The position numbers were made by a program, and so were the translations under genes. A stretch of DNA of 64,000 nucleotides from Kineococcus xinjiangensis (GTDB lineage: Bacteria; Actinomycetota; Actinomycetes; Actinomycetales; Kineococcaceae), in assembly GCF_002934625.1 (NCBI RefSeq), contig NZ_PTJD01000009.1, positions 143,794 to 207,793 of the forward strand, in the 5' to 3' direction. The notes under the pieces are model-generated. The model was not told where the DNA came from. It saw nothing but the letters and a program-made list of their open reading frames with translations, and searched no databases. This document shows, one piece after another, positions 1-10,938 of the stretch. Numbering within the stretch: position 1 is the stretch's first letter; each line of letters starts with the position of its first letter.

Positions 1-1096
1 GGAGGCCGTGGCCTGGGCTGCGCGCGCTCTGCCGAGCCGGCCGCCGGTGCCCGTCCTCGCCGGCGTCCTCCTGGAGGCGGACGCCCAGGGCACCGTGACG
101 CTGTCGAGCTTCGACTACGAGGTCTCCGCCCGGGTCGAGGTGCCGGCACGGGTCGACGAGCCCGGACGGGCCCTGGTCTCCGGCCGGCTGCTCGCCGACA
201 TCAGCCGCAGCCTCCCGGCACGCCCCGTGGAGCTGGTCACCGAGGGGACGAAGGTCACGCTCAGCTGCGGGGCGAGCCGCTTCAACCTGCTCACGATGCC
301 CGTGGAGGAGTACCCGAGCCTGCCCGCGATGCCGAGCGGGTCGGGCACGCTGCCGGGGGACACCTTCACCGAGGCGGTGGCCCAGGTGACGATCGCCGCC
401 AGCCGCGACGAGACCCTGCCGATCCTCACGGGCGTGCGCATGGAGATCGAGGGCAACCGGCTCACCCTCATGGCCACGGACCGCTACCGGCTCGCGATGC
501 GGGAGCTGGAGTGGCAGCCGGACGCGCCCGAGACCTCCGCCATCGCCCTCGTGCGGGCGCGGACCCTGTCGGAGGTCGCCCGCTCCATGGGGGCCACCGG
601 CAGCATCACGATGGCCTTGGGCCAGGGCGGCGCCGACCTGATCGGCTTCGAGGCCGGGGGCCGGCACGCGACGTCCCTCCTCGTCGACGGGGAGTACCCG
701 AAGGTGCGAGCCCTCTTCCCGGCGGAGTCCCCGATCCACGCGGTCGTCGAGCGTGCGCCGCTCATGGAGGCCGTCAAGCGCGTGGCGCTGGTCGCCGAGC
801 GCAACACCCCCGTGCGGCTGCGCTTCGAGGACGGCGTCCTCGCGCTCGAGGCCGGCCAGGGGGAGGACGCGCAGGCCTCGGAGTCCCTGGACGCGACGCT
901 GACCGGGGAGTCCATCTCCATCGCCTTCAACCCGCAGTTCCTGCTCGACGGGCTCGGTGCCCTCTCGACCACCTACGCGCGCCTGTCCTTCACCCAGGCC
1001 ACCCGTCCCGCGGTGCTCACGGGCCAGCGGGAGGCCGAGGGGGACGACGACGAGAGCTACCGCTACCTGCTGATGCCGGTCCGCCTGGCCACCTGA
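1..1096 (+). CDS. dnaN: DNA polymerase III beta subunit (sliding clamp), 5' end cut by window
   Basis: Ring-shaped processivity clamp that tethers DNA polymerase III to DNA at the fork. The frame is open to the left edge (EAVAWAARALPSRPPVPVLA is typical sequence for residues about 12-30 of actinobacterial DnaN), so roughly a dozen N-terminal codons lie outside the window. The three clamp domains are otherwise complete, and the C-terminus ends with the usual LLMPVRL motif. A GTG at 8 is internal and should not be taken as the start. Followed by gnd and recF as in other actinobacterial origin regions; dnaA and oriC would be expected just left of the window. Confidence 0.97.
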   Translation, partial: EAVAWAARALPSRPPVPVLAGVLLEADAQGTVTLSSFDYEVSARVEVPARVDEPGRALVSGRLLADISRSLPARPVELVTEGTKVTLSCGASRFNLLTMPVEEYPSLPAMPSGSGTLPGDTFTEAVAQVTIAASRDETLPILTGVRMEIEGNRLTLMATDRYRLAMRELEWQPDAPETSAIALVRARTLSEVARSMGATGSITMALGQGGADLIGFEAGGRHATSLLVDGEYPKVRALFPAESPIHAVVERAPLMEAVKRVALVAERNTPVRLRFEDGVLALEAGQGEDAQASESLDATLTGESISIAFNPQFLLDGLGALSTTYARLSFTQATRPAVLTGQREAEGDDDESYRYLLMPVRLAT

Positions 1097-1168
1097 GCCG
1101 GCTGCGGTCGCCCGACCACCCACACGACGCACGGACCCGGGGGACCGGGTCAGGGAGGAAGCATCCAG

Positions 1169-2080
1169 ATGCACATCGGACTGGTCGGTCTCGGGAAGAT
1201 GGGCGGCAACATGCGCGCCCGGCTGCGGGAGAAGGGCGTGGAGGTCACCGGGTACGACCCGAACCCCGACGTCACGGACGTCGCCAGCCTCGAGGACCTC
1301 GTCGCTGCGCTGCCCAGCCCCAAGGTCGTGTGGGTGATGGTGCCGTCCGGGCAGATCACCCGCGACACCGTGGCCTCCCTCGCGCCGCTCCTCGGCGAGG
1401 GCGACCTCGTCATCGAGGGCGGCAACTCCAAGTGGACCGACGACGAGAAGAACGCCGCCCTGCTGGCCGAGCGCGGCACCGGCTACGTCGACTGCGGCGT
1501 CTCCGGCGGCGTCTGGGGCCGCGAGAACGGCTACGGCCTCATGGCCGGTGGCGACTCCGCGAACATCGACCTGGCCATGCCGGTCTTCGACGCGCTGCGC
1601 CCGGAGGGGCCGCGCGAGGAGGGCTTCGCGCACGCCGGCGAGGTCGGCGCCGGCCACTACGCGAAGATGGTCCACAACGGCATCGAGTACGGCCTGATGC
1701 ACGCCTACGCCGAGGGCTACGAGCTCCTCGAGGCGAAGGGGATCATCACCGACGTGCCGGCGGTCTTCAAGGCGTGGACCCGCGGCACCGTCGTGCGCTC
1801 GTGGCTGCTGGACCTGCTGGTGCACGCCCTGGAGGAGGACCCGAAGCTGGCCAAGCTGCGCGGCTACGCCTCCGACTCGGGTGAGGGCCGCTGGACGCTG
1901 GAGCAGGCGATCGAGAACGCCGTCCCGATGCCGGTCCTCGCCGCGGCGCTGTTCGCCCGCTTCGCCTCCCGCCAGGAGGACTCCCCGTCGATCAAGGCGG
2001 TCGCGGCGCTGCGCAACCAGTTCGGCGGGCACGCCGTGACCGAGGCCGGACCGACCTCCGGCACCGGCTCCGTCAGCTGA
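1169..2080 (+). CDS. gnd: 6-phosphogluconate dehydrogenase, decarboxylating (short, GndA-like)
   Basis: Converts 6-phosphogluconate to ribulose 5-phosphate and CO2 in the oxidative pentose phosphate pathway, in the cytosol. The N-terminal Rossmann motif [12 protein letters not shown], the substrate/cofactor motif VIEGGNSKW and the catalytic [10 protein letters not shown] are all visible. At 303 residues it belongs to the short class, which in known members often prefers NAD; cofactor choice here is inferred from length and family. The ATG follows an AGGGAGGAA ribosome site at 1152-1160. Insertion between dnaN and recF is a conserved actinobacterial arrangement, so the gene probably shares the dnaN transcript. 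Confidence 0.95.
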   Translation: MHIGLVGLGKMGGNMRARLREKGVEVTGYDPNPDVTDVASLEDLVAALPSPKVVWVMVPSGQITRDTVASLAPLLGEGDLVIEGGNSKWTDDEKNAALLAERGTGYVDCGVSGGVWGRENGYGLMAGGDSANIDLAMPVFDALRPEGPREEGFAHAGEVGAGHYAKMVHNGIEYGLMHAYAEGYELLEAKGIITDVPAVFKAWTRGTVVRSWLLDLLVHALEEDPKLAKLRGYASDSGEGRWTLEQAIENAVPMPVLAAALFARFASRQEDSPSIKAVAALRNQFGGHAVTEAGPTSGTGSVS

Positions 2081-2096
2081 CCGAGCTGCGGTCTGC

Positions 2097-3287
2097 GTGT
2101 ACGTCGCCCACCTGTCGCTGGCGGACTTCCGCTCGTACCCGCAGCTGGAGCTGTCCCTCTCGCCGGGGGTGACGACCCTGCTCGGGCGCAACGGGCAGGG
2201 GAAGACCAACCTCGTCGAGGCCATCGGGTACGTGGCGTCGCTGTCCAGCCACCGGGTGAGCACGGACGCCCCCCTGGTCCGCCAGGGGGCTCCTCGGGCG
2301 GTGGTGCGTGCCGACGTCGTGCGGCACGACCCCGCCCGGGGGGAGCGGCACACCCTCGTGGAGCTGGAGATCACTCCCGGCCGGGCGAACCGGGCGCGGG
2401 TGAACCGCTCACCGGTGCGCCGGCCGCGGGAGGTCCTGGGGGCGCTGCGCACGGTCCTGTTCGCCCCGGAGGACCTGGCGCTCGTCAAGGGTGACCCGGA
2501 CGGGCGGCGCCGCTACCTCGACGAGCTGCTGGTCTCCCGCTGGCCGCGGCTGGCGGGCGTGCGCAGCGACTACGACCGGGTGGTGCGCCAGCGCACCGCG
2601 CTGCTGAAGTCGGCGGGGGCGGCGATGCGCTCCGGCCGCGCGGACGTGCGGACCCTGGACGTGTGGGACGAGCAGCTCGCCACGACGGGGGCGGAGCTCC
2701 TCGTGGCGCGCCTCGCCCTGCTGCGGCAGCTGCGCCGCCCCGCGGCCGAGGCGTACCAGGTGCTGAGCGGAGGCCAGGGGGACCTCGGCTTGTGGTACCG
2801 GTCGAACCTCAAGGCCCTGCAGGGCTCCGTCGCCACGGAGGCCTACGGCGAGGTGCCCACCGTCGCGGACGTTCGGGAGGCGCTCCTCGCCGACGCGCAG
2901 GAGCAGCGCCGGTCGGAGCTGGACCGCGGTGTCACCCTCGTCGGGCCGCACCGCGACGACCTGCAGCTGGACCTGTCGGGGATGCCGGCGAAGGGCTACG
3001 CGAGCCACGGGGAGTCCTGGTCGGTGGCGCTGGGGCTGCGCCTGGCCAGCTACCGGCTGCTGCTGGGCGACGCCGAGGGCGACCCGGGCGGCGCGCCGGT
3101 GCTGGTGCTGGACGACGTGTTCGCCGAGCTGGACACGGGACGGCGGGAGCGGCTGGCGGAGGTGGTGGCCGGGGCCGAGCAGGTCCTGGTGACCGCGGCG
3201 GTGCCGGAGGACGTGCCCCCTGCCCTGCAGGGCGCCGGGACCCACCGGGTGGACGTCGTCTCGGGGAGCGCCGTCCGTGCCGGGTGA
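2097..3287 (+). CDS. recF: DNA replication and repair protein RecF
   Basis: SMC-like ATPase that helps load RecA onto gapped DNA through RecFOR. Walker A GRNGQGKT is at residues about 30-37, the signature segment [18 protein letters not shown] precedes Walker B, and Walker [13 protein letters not shown] is near residue 335-346. The length of 396 matches the family. The chosen start is GTG at 2097, which gives the family-typical N-terminus [14 protein letters not shown]; no strong ribosome site precedes it, and the gap to gnd is 16 bp. It overlaps the following DUF721 gene by 11 bp, suggesting translational coupling. Confidence 0.96.
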   Translation: MYVAHLSLADFRSYPQLELSLSPGVTTLLGRNGQGKTNLVEAIGYVASLSSHRVSTDAPLVRQGAPRAVVRADVVRHDPARGERHTLVELEITPGRANRARVNRSPVRRPREVLGALRTVLFAPEDLALVKGDPDGRRRYLDELLVSRWPRLAGVRSDYDRVVRQRTALLKSAGAAMRSGRADVRTLDVWDEQLATTGAELLVARLALLRQLRRPAAEAYQVLSGGQGDLGLWYRSNLKALQGSVATEAYGEVPTVADVREALLADAQEQRRSELDRGVTLVGPHRDDLQLDLSGMPAKGYASHGESWSVALGLRLASYRLLLGDAEGDPGGAPVLVLDDVFAELDTGRRERLAEVVAGAEQVLVTAAVPEDVPPALQGAGTHRVDVVSGSAVRAG

Positions 3288-3927
3288 GAACGAGCCCGGT
3301 CAGGACGAGCCGGAGCCGCTGCTGCCGCCACCGGGCGTGGACCTGCGGACGGAGCCCGAGGATCCCGCCGCCGGCACCGCCGATGCGGTGCGGGCGGCCC
3401 TGGGACGGGCGCGGGCGGCCGCCACGGCCCGCGGGCTGACCCCGACGGCGCGCACCCGGGGCGGGGGCTTCGAGGCGCCCCGCACGGCTGCGGACCGGGC
3501 CGCGGACCGCGCTGCCGAGCGCGACCGCCGCCGCAGCGCCGCGGCCCGCTCGGGTGCCTGGCCGGACGCGCGCGACCCGCAGCCCCTGAAGTCGCTGGTG
3601 GACCGGCTGGTGGGGGAGCGCGGCTGGCGCGAGCCGGTGTCGGTGGGTGGGGTCTTCGGCCGCTGGGACGCCGTCGTGGGGTCGGAGGTGGCGCAGCACT
3701 GCCGCCCGGAGACGTTCGACGAAGGCAAGCTCACCGTGCGGGCGGAGTCGACGGCGTGGGCGACGCAGGTGCGCCTCCTGGTGCCGGACGTGCTGCGCCG
3801 CCTCGACGAGGAGCTGGGCAGCGGGGTGGTCACGGCGGTCGTCGTGCGGGGACCGCAGGGACCGTCGTGGCGCAAGGGGGGCCGCAGCGCCCCCGGAGCG
3901 CGGGGTCCGCGCGACACGTACGGCTGA
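3277..3927 (+). CDS. DUF721 / DciA-family replicative helicase loader-like protein
   Basis: DUF721 proteins sit between recF and gyrB in most actinobacteria; the family includes DciA, which recruits the replicative helicase DnaB. The N-terminal ~100 residues are low-complexity, Ala/Arg/Pro-rich and probably disordered. The C-terminal part (about 105-195) carries the family core with [24 protein letters not shown] and [17 protein letters not shown]. The GTG start lies inside recF, 11 bp before the recF stop, which is usual here. Family membership is seen; the helicase-loading role is inferred from DciA work in other bacteria. Confidence 0.9.
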   Translation: MPGENEPGQDEPEPLLPPPGVDLRTEPEDPAAGTADAVRAALGRARAAATARGLTPTARTRGGGFEAPRTAADRAADRAAERDRRRSAAARSGAWPDARDPQPLKSLVDRLVGERGWREPVSVGGVFGRWDAVVGSEVAQHCRPETFDEGKLTVRAESTAWATQVRLLVPDVLRRLDEELGSGVVTAVVVRGPQGPSWRKGGRSAPGARGPRDTYG

Positions 3928-3947
3928 GCCGGCCGGGAGTCCGCACC

Positions 3948-3961
3948 GCCCCGGCCGGGGC
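3948..3961. terminator. Short GC palindrome between convergent genes
   Basis: GCCCCGGCCGGGGC is a perfect 14-bp palindrome lying between the DUF721 stop and the stop of the gene on the other strand. There is no T-tract. It may end transcription from either side, but it is short, so the call is tentative. Confidence 0.3.
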
Positions 3962-3999
3962 ATCGGAGGCCCGGGCAGCAGGCCCTGCCGAGTCGCGGC

Positions 4000-4527
4000 T
4001 CAGGCGCCCGTGCGGGCCGCCCGCCAGCGCTCGGCCTGGTCGGCGGTGAGCCGGTAGCACGCCTCAGCCGGGTTGCGCGGGTCCAGCGTGGGACCCCAGG
4101 CGCGGGAGAGCATCCAGCCCCGACCCTCGTAGTGGACCCGCAGGTGCCGGGTGAGCGCGGAGAACGCGCCGCGCAGGCTGCCGCGGGAGATGCCGGTCGC
4201 CTCCTCCAGGTCGCTGGTGGCGAAGTACTGGCCGGGGTCGTCGGCGAGGACGTCGAGGACGGCGCAGAGGGTCGTGTTCATCGCGTGCGGGGTCCGGGCG
4301 AAGCGCTGCAGGTCCTCCCGCTCCCACGGGACCGCGGCGACGTGCGCCGCGTCGTCCGCCGGAGCGGGCACTGCCGGAGCGGGCACTGCCGGAGCGGCGG
4401 GGGTCGCCACCTCCGCCTGCTCGTCGGGCGGCAGGGCTCCGTCCCGCTGCGCGATGAGGGCGTACACGGCCGTGAGGTGCTTGCGCGGCACGAGCACCTG
4501 CACGAGCTCGTCCTCCTGGGTGTTCAT
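4000..4527 (-). CDS. Hypothetical protein with winged-helix-like C-terminal region
   Basis: A 175-residue protein I do not recognise by name. Residues about 45-65 are a Pro/Ala linker containing a 15-bp direct repeat (PAVPAPAVPAPA). The C-terminal ~100 residues (MNTTLCAVLDVLADDPGQYF, ATGISRGSLRGAFSALTRHL) read like a winged helix-turn-helix: a helix, then a recognition-like helix after SRGSL, then a basic, aromatic strand region. The start is the ATG at 4527 because GGGAGGGAG precedes it at proper spacing, although the frame stays open much farther upstream. It is transcribed against the recF-gyrA block. A DNA-binding role is inference from the predicted fold only. Confidence 0.75.
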   Translation of the reverse strand: MNTQEDELVQVLVPRKHLTAVYALIAQRDGALPPDEQAEVATPAAPAVPAPAVPAPADDAAHVAAVPWEREDLQRFARTPHAMNTTLCAVLDVLADDPGQYFATSDLEEATGISRGSLRGAFSALTRHLRVHYEGRGWMLSRAWGPTLDPRNPAEACYRLTADQAERWRAARTGA

Positions 4528-5148
4528 GGACCGCTGATCTCCCTCCCCGGATGGCTCATCGAGACTCCAGGCGCTCGGCATCGTTCCGGGAGCACCCCGC
4601 GAACGGTCCGGAGCGTACTGGAGTGTTGTGGAGCACTTCTGCCTCCGGCATGGTGTCCCCCGGTGTGTCCGGCACCTGCTCAGGACCGGACCCTCGGCGG
4701 CCGGCTCGCCCGGACCGACCGGTCCCTGCGGCGCCGAGGCCCGCTGAACGACCACCCCGGTCCGCGCCTCCACCGCCGTCCCCGGCTCGCCGCGGGACCA
4801 CCCGGAGGACCACCCGGACGCCGCTGCGGGGACCAGCGGAAGGGCATTGGGCGGGCGGTGGCGCACCGGCGCCCGGACCCAGCAGGGAAGCGGCCGCAGG
4901 TGCGCGGCAGGGCCGTTCTGCTCCCGGGGAACGTGGGGGCCCTCGCCCGGGGGGCGGAAAGGCCGTCTGAGGGCGACACAGGGCCGTTTCTGGCGGCCTG
5001 GCGTCCCGGCCGGCGCCCTCCCTCGGGGTAGACTGGGGCGTCCAGGCGGCCGCCTGGCCACGGAGCCGCTCGGAGCCGTGTCCGTCCCCGCCCACGCGGG
5101 AGCGGGTTCCGCGCGGCCGCCGTCCTCCGGAGGGGAGAGCACAGACCC
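4528..5148. other. Long divergent intergenic region upstream of gyrB
   Basis: About 620 bp between two divergent starts. No convincing gene is visible: open frames here have poor codon structure and no ribosome sites. On the plus strand, TAGACT at 5029-5034 is a possible -10 for gyrB. About 95 bp upstream of the minus-strand gene, TGGAG is repeated with ten-base spacing (around 4619-4634), a weak operator-like signal. Both readings are tentative. Confidence 0.4.
5029..5034 (+). promoter_or_regulatory. Candidate -10 element for gyrB
   Basis: TAGACT matches the TANNNT pattern of actinobacterial housekeeping promoters and stands out in GC-rich sequence. It would give a leader of roughly 110 nt before the GTG at 5149. 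No clear -35 hexamer is seen. Confidence 0.3.
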
Positions 5149-7284
5149 GTGCCCAGCGACGACGCGCGCCCGGCCGAGAACCCCCAGCAGGGGCCCGACG
5201 GGGCGGCAGCCGCTCCGCACGGGCAGCACCCCGGTCCGGAGGGGGCCGACGGCACGGTCCCGTCGCTGGCCGACGTGCTACCCGCCGACGCCGCCGTCAC
5301 CCCGCTCACGCGCGAGGAGATCGACGGCGAGTACGGCGCCAGCGCCATCACGGTGCTGGAGGGCCTGGAGGCGGTCCGCAAGCGCCCCGGCATGTACATC
5401 GGTTCCACCGGTGAGCGCGGCCTGCACCACCTCGTCTACGAGGTGGTCGACAACTCCGTCGACGAGGCGCTGGCCGGTCACTGCGACACGATCCGGGTCG
5501 TCCTGCTGCCCGACGGCGGCGTGCGCGTCTCCGACAACGGCCGCGGCATCCCCGTCGACCTGCACCCGGTGGAGAACCGCCCCGCGGTGGAGGTCGTGCT
5601 GACCGTCCTGCACGCCGGCGGCAAGTTCGGTGGCGGCGGCTACTCCGTCTCCGGCGGCCTGCACGGCGTCGGCGTCTCCGTCGTCAACGCCCTCTCCGTC
5701 CGCCTCGACGTCGAGGTGCGCCGGCAGGGGTTCGTGTGGCGGCAGTCCTACGCCCACGGCGTGCCCCAGGCCCCGCTGGCCAAGGGCGAGGAGACGGTCG
5801 AGACGGGCACCACCGTCACGTTCTGGCCCAGCGAGGAGACCTTCGAGACCACCCACTTCGACTTCGAGACCCTGCGGACCCGCTTCCAGCAGATGGCGTT
5901 CCTCAACAAGGGGCTGACGCTGACGCTGGTCGACGAGCGCCTGCCGGAGACCGAGGACGACGCGGAGGACACCGAGATCGCCCCCCGCGAGGTGACGTAC
6001 CGCTACGACGGCGGCCTCGTGGACTACGTGCGCCACATCAACGCGCAGAAGAAGAACGACCCGCTGCACGAGACGGTGGTGTCGTTCGAGAGCGAGGACA
6101 CCGACCGGCAGATCTCCGTCGAGGTCGCCCTGCAGTGGACGACGTCCTACTCGGAGTCGGTGTTCACCTTCGCCAACACCATCAACACCAGCGAGGGCGG
6201 CACCCACGAGGCGGGCTTCCGCACCGCGCTGACGAACCTCGTCGTCGGCTACGCCCGCGAGCAGAAGCTGCTGAAGGAGAAGGAGAACCTCGAGGGCTCC
6301 GACATCCGCGAGGGCCTCACCGCGATCATCTCGGTGAAGCTGTCGGAGCCGCAGTTCGAGGGGCAGACGAAGACGAAGCTCGGCAACACCGTCGCGCGCA
6401 CGTTCGTGCAGCAGCAGGTGGCCGAGCACCTCGGGCACTGGTTCGCCAGCAACCCGGCGGAGGCCAAGACCATCGCGCGCAAGGCGGTGGCGGCGTCGGT
6501 GGCGCGCAACGCGGCCCGCAAGGCGCGCGAGGCCAGCCGCAAGGGCCTGATGGAGCGCAACTCCCTGCCCGGCAAGCTGAAGGACTGCCAGTCCAACGAC
6601 CCCGCCGAGTGCGAGGTCTTCATCGTCGAGGGCGACTCCGCGGGCGGTTCGGCGGTGCGCGGTCGCGACCCGCGCACCCAGGCGATCCTCCCGATCCGCG
6701 GCAAGATCCTGAACGTGGAGAAGGCGCGGCTGGACCGGGCGCTGGGCAACCAGGAGGTCCAGGCCCTCATCACGGCGTTCGGCACGGGCATCGGCGAGGA
6801 GCTCAACCTCGACAAGCTCCGGTACCACAAGGTCATCATCATGGCCGACGCCGACGTCGACGGTAAGCACATCTGCACGCTGCTGCTGACGCTGCTGTTC
6901 CGCTACATGCGCCCCCTCGTGGAGGCCGGGCACGTCTACCTCGCGCAGCCGCCGCTGTACCGGCTGAAGTGGCAGAACAACGTGCCGCACGAGTTCGCCT
7001 ACTCCGACCGCGAGCGCGACGCCCTCATCAAGGCGGGGCAGGAGGCTGGCAAGCGGCTGCCCAAGGAGAACGCGGTGCAGCGCTACAAGGGTCTCGGGGA
7101 GATGAACTGGGACGAGCTCGCCGAGACGACGATGGACCGGGAGCACCGCACGCTGCTGCAGGTGACCCTCGAGGACGCCGCGGCCGCCGACGAGATCTTC
7201 TCGGTGCTGATGGGGGAGGACGTGGACTCGCGCCGGTCCTTCATCCAGCGCAACGCCCGCGACGTCCGCTTCCTCGACGTCTGA
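5149..7284 (+). CDS. gyrB: DNA gyrase subunit B
   Basis: ATPase subunit of type II topoisomerase that introduces negative supercoils with GyrA. A roughly 55-residue charged/Pro-rich N-terminal extension precedes the GHKL ATPase domain ([42 protein letters not shown]). The TOPRIM domain follows, with [10 protein letters not shown] near residue 494, the [11 protein letters not shown] region, and the metal-binding MADADVDG near residue 566. The length of 711 fits actinobacterial GyrB with extension. The GTG start is preceded by GGAGGGGAG at 5129-5137. gyrA follows after 55 bp. Confidence 0.97.
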   Translation: MPSDDARPAENPQQGPDGAAAAPHGQHPGPEGADGTVPSLADVLPADAAVTPLTREEIDGEYGASAITVLEGLEAVRKRPGMYIGSTGERGLHHLVYEVVDNSVDEALAGHCDTIRVVLLPDGGVRVSDNGRGIPVDLHPVENRPAVEVVLTVLHAGGKFGGGGYSVSGGLHGVGVSVVNALSVRLDVEVRRQGFVWRQSYAHGVPQAPLAKGEETVETGTTVTFWPSEETFETTHFDFETLRTRFQQMAFLNKGLTLTLVDERLPETEDDAEDTEIAPREVTYRYDGGLVDYVRHINAQKKNDPLHETVVSFESEDTDRQISVEVALQWTTSYSESVFTFANTINTSEGGTHEAGFRTALTNLVVGYAREQKLLKEKENLEGSDIREGLTAIISVKLSEPQFEGQTKTKLGNTVARTFVQQQVAEHLGHWFASNPAEAKTIARKAVAASVARNAARKAREASRKGLMERNSLPGKLKDCQSNDPAECEVFIVEGDSAGGSAVRGRDPRTQAILPIRGKILNVEKARLDRALGNQEVQALITAFGTGIGEELNLDKLRYHKVIIMADADVDGKHICTLLLTLLFRYMRPLVEAGHVYLAQPPLYRLKWQNNVPHEFAYSDRERDALIKAGQEAGKRLPKENAVQRYKGLGEMNWDELAETTMDREHRTLLQVTLEDAAAADEIFSVLMGEDVDSRRSFIQRNARDVRFLDV

Positions 7285-7339
7285 CGCGCCCCGCGCCCGA
7301 CCGACTCCCCGACCGCACCGGCCGCAGAGGACCCCACCC

Positions 7340-10054
7340 GTGACCGACACCACCGAGCAGCACCCCGGCGACCGCGTCGAGCAGGTCGACCTGCAGCTGG
7401 AGATGCAGCGTTCGTACCTCGACTACGCGATGAGCGTCATCGTGTCGCGGGCGCTGCCCGACGTGCGCGACGGCCTGAAGCCGGTGCACCGCAGGGTGCT
7501 GTACGCGATGTACGACGGCGGGTACCGCCCCGACCGCTCCTACTCCAAGTGCGCCCGCGTCGTCGGTGACGTCATGGGTCACTACCACCCCCACGGCGAC
7601 GCCTCGATCTACGACGCCCTGGTGCGACTGGCGCAGGACTGGTCGCTGCGCTACCCGCTCGTCGCCGGGCAGGGCAACTTCGGCTCCCCCGGCAACGACC
7701 CGGCCGCGGCGCCGCGCTACACCGAGTGCCGCATGGCGCCGCTGGCCATGGAGATGGTCCGCGACATCGACGAGGAGACCGTCGACTTCGTCGACAACTA
7801 CGACGGCCGCAACCAGGAGCCGTCCGTCCTGCCGAGCCGGTTCCCCAACCTGCTCGTCAACGGCTCGGCCGGTATCGCGGTCGGCATGGCGACCAACATC
7901 CCCCCGCACAACCTGCGCGAGGTCGCCGCGGGCGTGGAGTGGCTGCTGGAGAACCCCGAGGCGAGCGACGAGGAGCAGCTCGCCGCCCTGATGCAGCGCG
8001 TCAAGGGCCCGGACTTCCCCACGGGAGCGCAGATCCTCGGCCACCGCGGCATCGCCGACGCCTACCGCACCGGCCGCGGCTCCGTGACGATGCGCGCCGT
8101 CGTGGAGATCGAGGAGATCCAGAACCGGACCTGCCTCGTCATCACCGAGCTGCCCTACCAGGTCAACCCGGACAACCTCGCGGAGAACATCGCCTCGCTG
8201 GCCAACCAGGGCCGCATCGCGGGCATCGCCGACGTGCGCGACGAGACCTCCGGCAAGACGGGCCAGCGCCTCGTCGTGGTGCTGCGCCGCGACGCCGTCG
8301 CCAAGGTCGTGCTGAACAACCTGTACAAGCACACCCAGCTGCAGCAGACGTTCGGCGCGAACATGCTGGCCCTCGTCGACGGGGTGCCCCGTACCCTGCC
8401 GCTCAACGCCTTCCTCAAGCACTGGATCACCCACCAGGTCGAGGTCATCCAGCGGCGCACCCGGTTCAGGCTGCGCAAGGCCGAGGAGCGCGCCCACATC
8501 CTGCGGGCCCTGCTCAAGGCGCTCGACGCGATGGACGAGGTCATCGCCCTCATCCGCGCCTCCGCGACCGTCGACGACGCCCGCGCCGGGCTGATGGACC
8601 TGCTCGAGATCGACGACGTGCAAGCGCGCGCGATCCTCACGATGCAGCTGCGCCAGCTCGCGGCCCTGGAGCGGCAGCGCCTCACCGACGAGTTCGACGA
8701 GCTGGCCCGCCGCATCGCCGACTACAACGACATCCTCGCCCGCCCGGAGCGGCAGCGGCAGATCGTCGGCACCGAGCTGAGCGAGCTCGTCGACAAGTAC
8801 GGCGACGAGCGCAAGACGCAGATCCTCCCGTTCGAGGGGGACATGAGCGTCGAGGACCTCATCCCCGTCGAGGACGTCGTCGTCACCGTCACCCGCACCG
8901 GTTACGCCAAGCGCACCCGCACCGACCTGTACCGGGCGCAGCGCCGCGGCGGGAAGGGCGTGCGGGGGGCGCAGCTGCGCGAGGACGACGTGGTGGAGCA
9001 CTTCTTCACCACGACGACCCACCACTGGCTGCTGTTCTTCACCAACCTGGGCCGCGTCTACCGCGCCAAGGCGTACGAGCTGCCGGAGGGCGGCCGCGAC
9101 GGGCGCGGTCAGCACGTCGCGAACCTGCTGGCGTTCCAGCCGGGCGAGAAGATCGTCGCCGTCCTCGACATCGAGGACTACGAGCAGGCTCCGTTCCTCG
9201 TCCTCGGCACCCGCGGCGGGCTGGTGAAGAAGACCCGCCTGTCCGAGTACGACTCCAACCGCTCCGGCGGCCTGATCGCCATCAACCTGCGCGAGCGGGA
9301 GGACGGCACGCCCGACGAGCTGTTCGCCGCGTCCCTGGTGGACTCCAGCGACGACCTCTTCCTCGTCTCCCGCAAGGGCATGTCGGTGCGCTTCACCGCC
9401 GACGACTCCGCGCTGCGCCCGATGGGGCGGGCGACCTCGGGCGTGACGGGCATGAAGTTCCGCAGCGACGACGAGCTGCTCGCCCTGGCCGTGGCCCGCG
9501 AGGGGCAGGACGTCTTCGTCGTCACCGAGGCCGGCTTCGCCAAGCGCACCCCCATCGACCAGTACCGCAGGCAGGGCCGCGGCGGCCTCGGGATCAAGGT
9601 CGCGAAGCTCGCCGAGGCGCGCGGTGACCTGGTCGGTGCGCTGACCGTGGAGGAGAGCGACGAGGTCCTCGTCGTCATGGCCGGCGGCAAGGTGGTGCGC
9701 TCCCGCGTCGACGAGGTGCCCGCGAAGGGCCGCGACACGATGGGCGTCACGTTCGCCAAGCCGGATGCGGGCGACCACATCATCGCCGTCGCCCGCAACG
9801 CCGAGCGGGCCCTGGCGGAGGAGGTCGCGGCGGTGGAGGACGCCGGTGGCAGCGCCGAGGTGCGCGCCGCCGAGCAGTCGCCGGTGGACGTGCCGGACGA
9901 GGCCGGGCCGGGTGACGACCTGGCCGCCGGCGACGGCGGTGTGGGTGGAGCGGGTGAGGGTGCCGTGGATGCCGGTGCCGAGGGGCCTGTGGATGGCGTA
10001 CCGTCTGACGACCCGTCAACTCTTCCGACGGACGACGCAGGAGGCACGGAGTGA
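7340..10054 (+). CDS. gyrA: DNA gyrase subunit A
   Basis: Breakage-reunion subunit of gyrase. The active-site tyrosine lies in [11 protein letters not shown] near residue 127, and the quinolone-determining segment is [17 protein letters not shown]. Residue 88, equivalent to E. coli Ser83, is Ala, as in mycobacteria; Asp92 (E. coli Asp87) is kept. The GyrA box QRRGGKG is near residue 534 and starts the DNA-wrapping beta-pinwheel. An acidic, Gly-rich tail of about 80 residues extends past the pinwheel. Start GTG at 7340. Its stop overlaps the next start (GTGA). Confidence 0.97.
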   Translation: MTDTTEQHPGDRVEQVDLQLEMQRSYLDYAMSVIVSRALPDVRDGLKPVHRRVLYAMYDGGYRPDRSYSKCARVVGDVMGHYHPHGDASIYDALVRLAQDWSLRYPLVAGQGNFGSPGNDPAAAPRYTECRMAPLAMEMVRDIDEETVDFVDNYDGRNQEPSVLPSRFPNLLVNGSAGIAVGMATNIPPHNLREVAAGVEWLLENPEASDEEQLAALMQRVKGPDFPTGAQILGHRGIADAYRTGRGSVTMRAVVEIEEIQNRTCLVITELPYQVNPDNLAENIASLANQGRIAGIADVRDETSGKTGQRLVVVLRRDAVAKVVLNNLYKHTQLQQTFGANMLALVDGVPRTLPLNAFLKHWITHQVEVIQRRTRFRLRKAEERAHILRALLKALDAMDEVIALIRASATVDDARAGLMDLLEIDDVQARAILTMQLRQLAALERQRLTDEFDELARRIADYNDILARPERQRQIVGTELSELVDKYGDERKTQILPFEGDMSVEDLIPVEDVVVTVTRTGYAKRTRTDLYRAQRRGGKGVRGAQLREDDVVEHFFTTTTHHWLLFFTNLGRVYRAKAYELPEGGRDGRGQHVANLLAFQPGEKIVAVLDIEDYEQAPFLVLGTRGGLVKKTRLSEYDSNRSGGLIAINLREREDGTPDELFAASLVDSSDDLFLVSRKGMSVRFTADDSALRPMGRATSGVTGMKFRSDDELLALAVAREGQDVFVVTEAGFAKRTPIDQYRRQGRGGLGIKVAKLAEARGDLVGALTVEESDEVLVVMAGGKVVRSRVDEVPAKGRDTMGVTFAKPDAGDHIIAVARNAERALAEEVAAVEDAGGSAEVRAAEQSPVDVPDEAGPGDDLAAGDGGVGGAGEGAVDAGAEGPVDGVPSDDPSTLPTDDAGGTE

Positions 10055-10536
10055 CCCCGGTGGAACGCACCTACGGCCAGGGCGCTCCCGCGTCCGGCAA
10101 GGCCCAGTCGGGCACGGCGACCCCCAGCCGGCCGGCCGCCCGGCCCGGTGGCCCGGCCGTCTCGCACGACGGGGTGCCCCGCCGGGTGCGCCTGACGCTG
10201 GCGCGGGTGGACCCCTGGACGGTGACGAAGCTGTCCTTCCTGCTGTCGGTGGCGATCGGCATGGCGCTGGTCGTGGCGACCGGTGTGGTGTGGGTCGTCC
10301 TGAACGGCATGGGCGTCTTCAGCGACGTCAACGGGGTGCTGCGCGACATCGTGGGCCCGAACGCCGGCGTGGACGTCTTCGAGTACGTCGGCTTCGGCAA
10401 GGTCATCTCGCTGGCGACGGTGGTGGCGGTCGTGGACGTCGTGCTCCTGACCGCCCTGGCGACGCTCGTGGCGTTCCTCTACAACGTCTCCGCCGCCCTC
10501 GTCGGCGGCCTGCGGGTCACCCTGTCCGACGACTGA
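10051..10536 (+). CDS. DUF3566 transmembrane protein
   Basis: Small membrane protein usually found directly downstream of gyrA in actinobacteria; function unknown. The first ~45 residues are cytosolic and Pro/Arg-rich. Two hydrophobic helices follow ([20 protein letters not shown], around 60-88, and [20 protein letters not shown], around 120-145), flanking an extracytoplasmic loop. The GTG start overlaps the gyrA stop by four bases and has AGGAGGCAC just upstream at 10038-10046, so it is probably translated from the gyrA message. Confidence 0.88.
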   Translation: MTPVERTYGQGAPASGKAQSGTATPSRPAARPGGPAVSHDGVPRRVRLTLARVDPWTVTKLSFLLSVAIGMALVVATGVVWVVLNGMGVFSDVNGVLRDIVGPNAGVDVFEYVGFGKVISLATVVAVVDVVLLTALATLVAFLYNVSAALVGGLRVTLSDD

Positions 10537-10590
10537 GCCGCCGGTGCGCTCCCGGGCCGGTACCCGGTGAGCGCACCTCCACGGGTGCGG

Positions 10591-10596
10591 TAGAGT
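10591..10596 (+). promoter_or_regulatory. Candidate -10 element for tRNA-Ile
   Basis: TAGAGT sits about 25 bp before the mature tRNA 5' end, the right distance for a short 5' leader. No TTGACA-like -35 is recognisable. The hexamer fits the TAGNNT pattern seen before several other genes in this window. Confidence 0.4.
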
Positions 10597-10620
10597 CGTG
10601 TACCGCTGCCACGGCGGCAC

Positions 10621-10694
10621 GGGCCTATAGCTCAGACGGTTAGAGCGCTTCCCTGATAAGGAAGAGGTCACAGGTTCAAGTCCTGTTAGGCCCA
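10621..10694 (+). tRNA. tRNA-Ile (GAT anticodon)
   Basis: A 74-nt cloverleaf. The acceptor GGGCCTA pairs with TAGGCCC and the discriminator is A. The D arm is AGCTCAGACGGTTAGAGCG, the anticodon stem CTTCC/GGAAG encloses CTGATAA with anticodon GAT at 10655-10657, and the T arm carries GTTCAAG. CCA is not encoded. Position after gyrA is common in actinobacteria. Confidence 0.97.
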
Positions 10695-10709
10695 CAGCAT
10701 CACCGCAGG

Positions 10710-10747
10710 CCAGAGGCCCGCACCCCCTCGGGGGTGCGGGCCTCTGG
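10710..10747 (+). terminator. Strong hairpin terminator after tRNA-Ile
   Basis: A near-perfect stem of about 17 bp (CCAGAGGCCCGCACCCC and its complement) closes on a four-base CTCG loop. There is no T-run, as is common for high-GC intrinsic terminators. It separates the gyrase/tRNA unit from the signalling genes. Confidence 0.8.
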
Positions 10748-10824
10748 CGTTGGGCGGGGGCACCCGGGGCGGTCGCATCCGCCGCCTGCGAGGGGTCCGC
10801 CGGGAGCCGGGGTGACGCAGAGTC

Positions 10825-10852
10825 CTCAAGGCCGCGAGCGGATCCTCCGATG
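10825..10852 (+). promoter_or_regulatory. Sigma-28-like promoter before chemoreceptor gene
   Basis: CTCAAG followed by TCCGATG, with 16 bases between TCAA (10826-10829) and TCCGAT. It resembles the FliA/WhiG-type consensus (TAAA-N15-GCCGATAA). The same arrangement is found before four other genes in the window. It would give a leader of about 80 nt to the GTG at 10939. Confidence 0.6.
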
Positions 10853-10938
10853 GGGGTTCAACGCCCCTGGTGGTCGCCCCGCGTGACGGGTCGACCCCAG
10901 ACATCGCGCCGAACCCCCTTGAATCGAGATGGAGCACC

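Noticed and set aside
7241..9778. Very long minus-strand open frame opposite gyrA (and similar ones opposite gyrB, the chemoreceptors and the GGDEF-EAL gene)
   Set aside because: High GC removes stop codons from the complementary frames. The translation is low-complexity His/Leu/Val/Arg sequence with no ribosome site, and the plus strand is certain gyrA.
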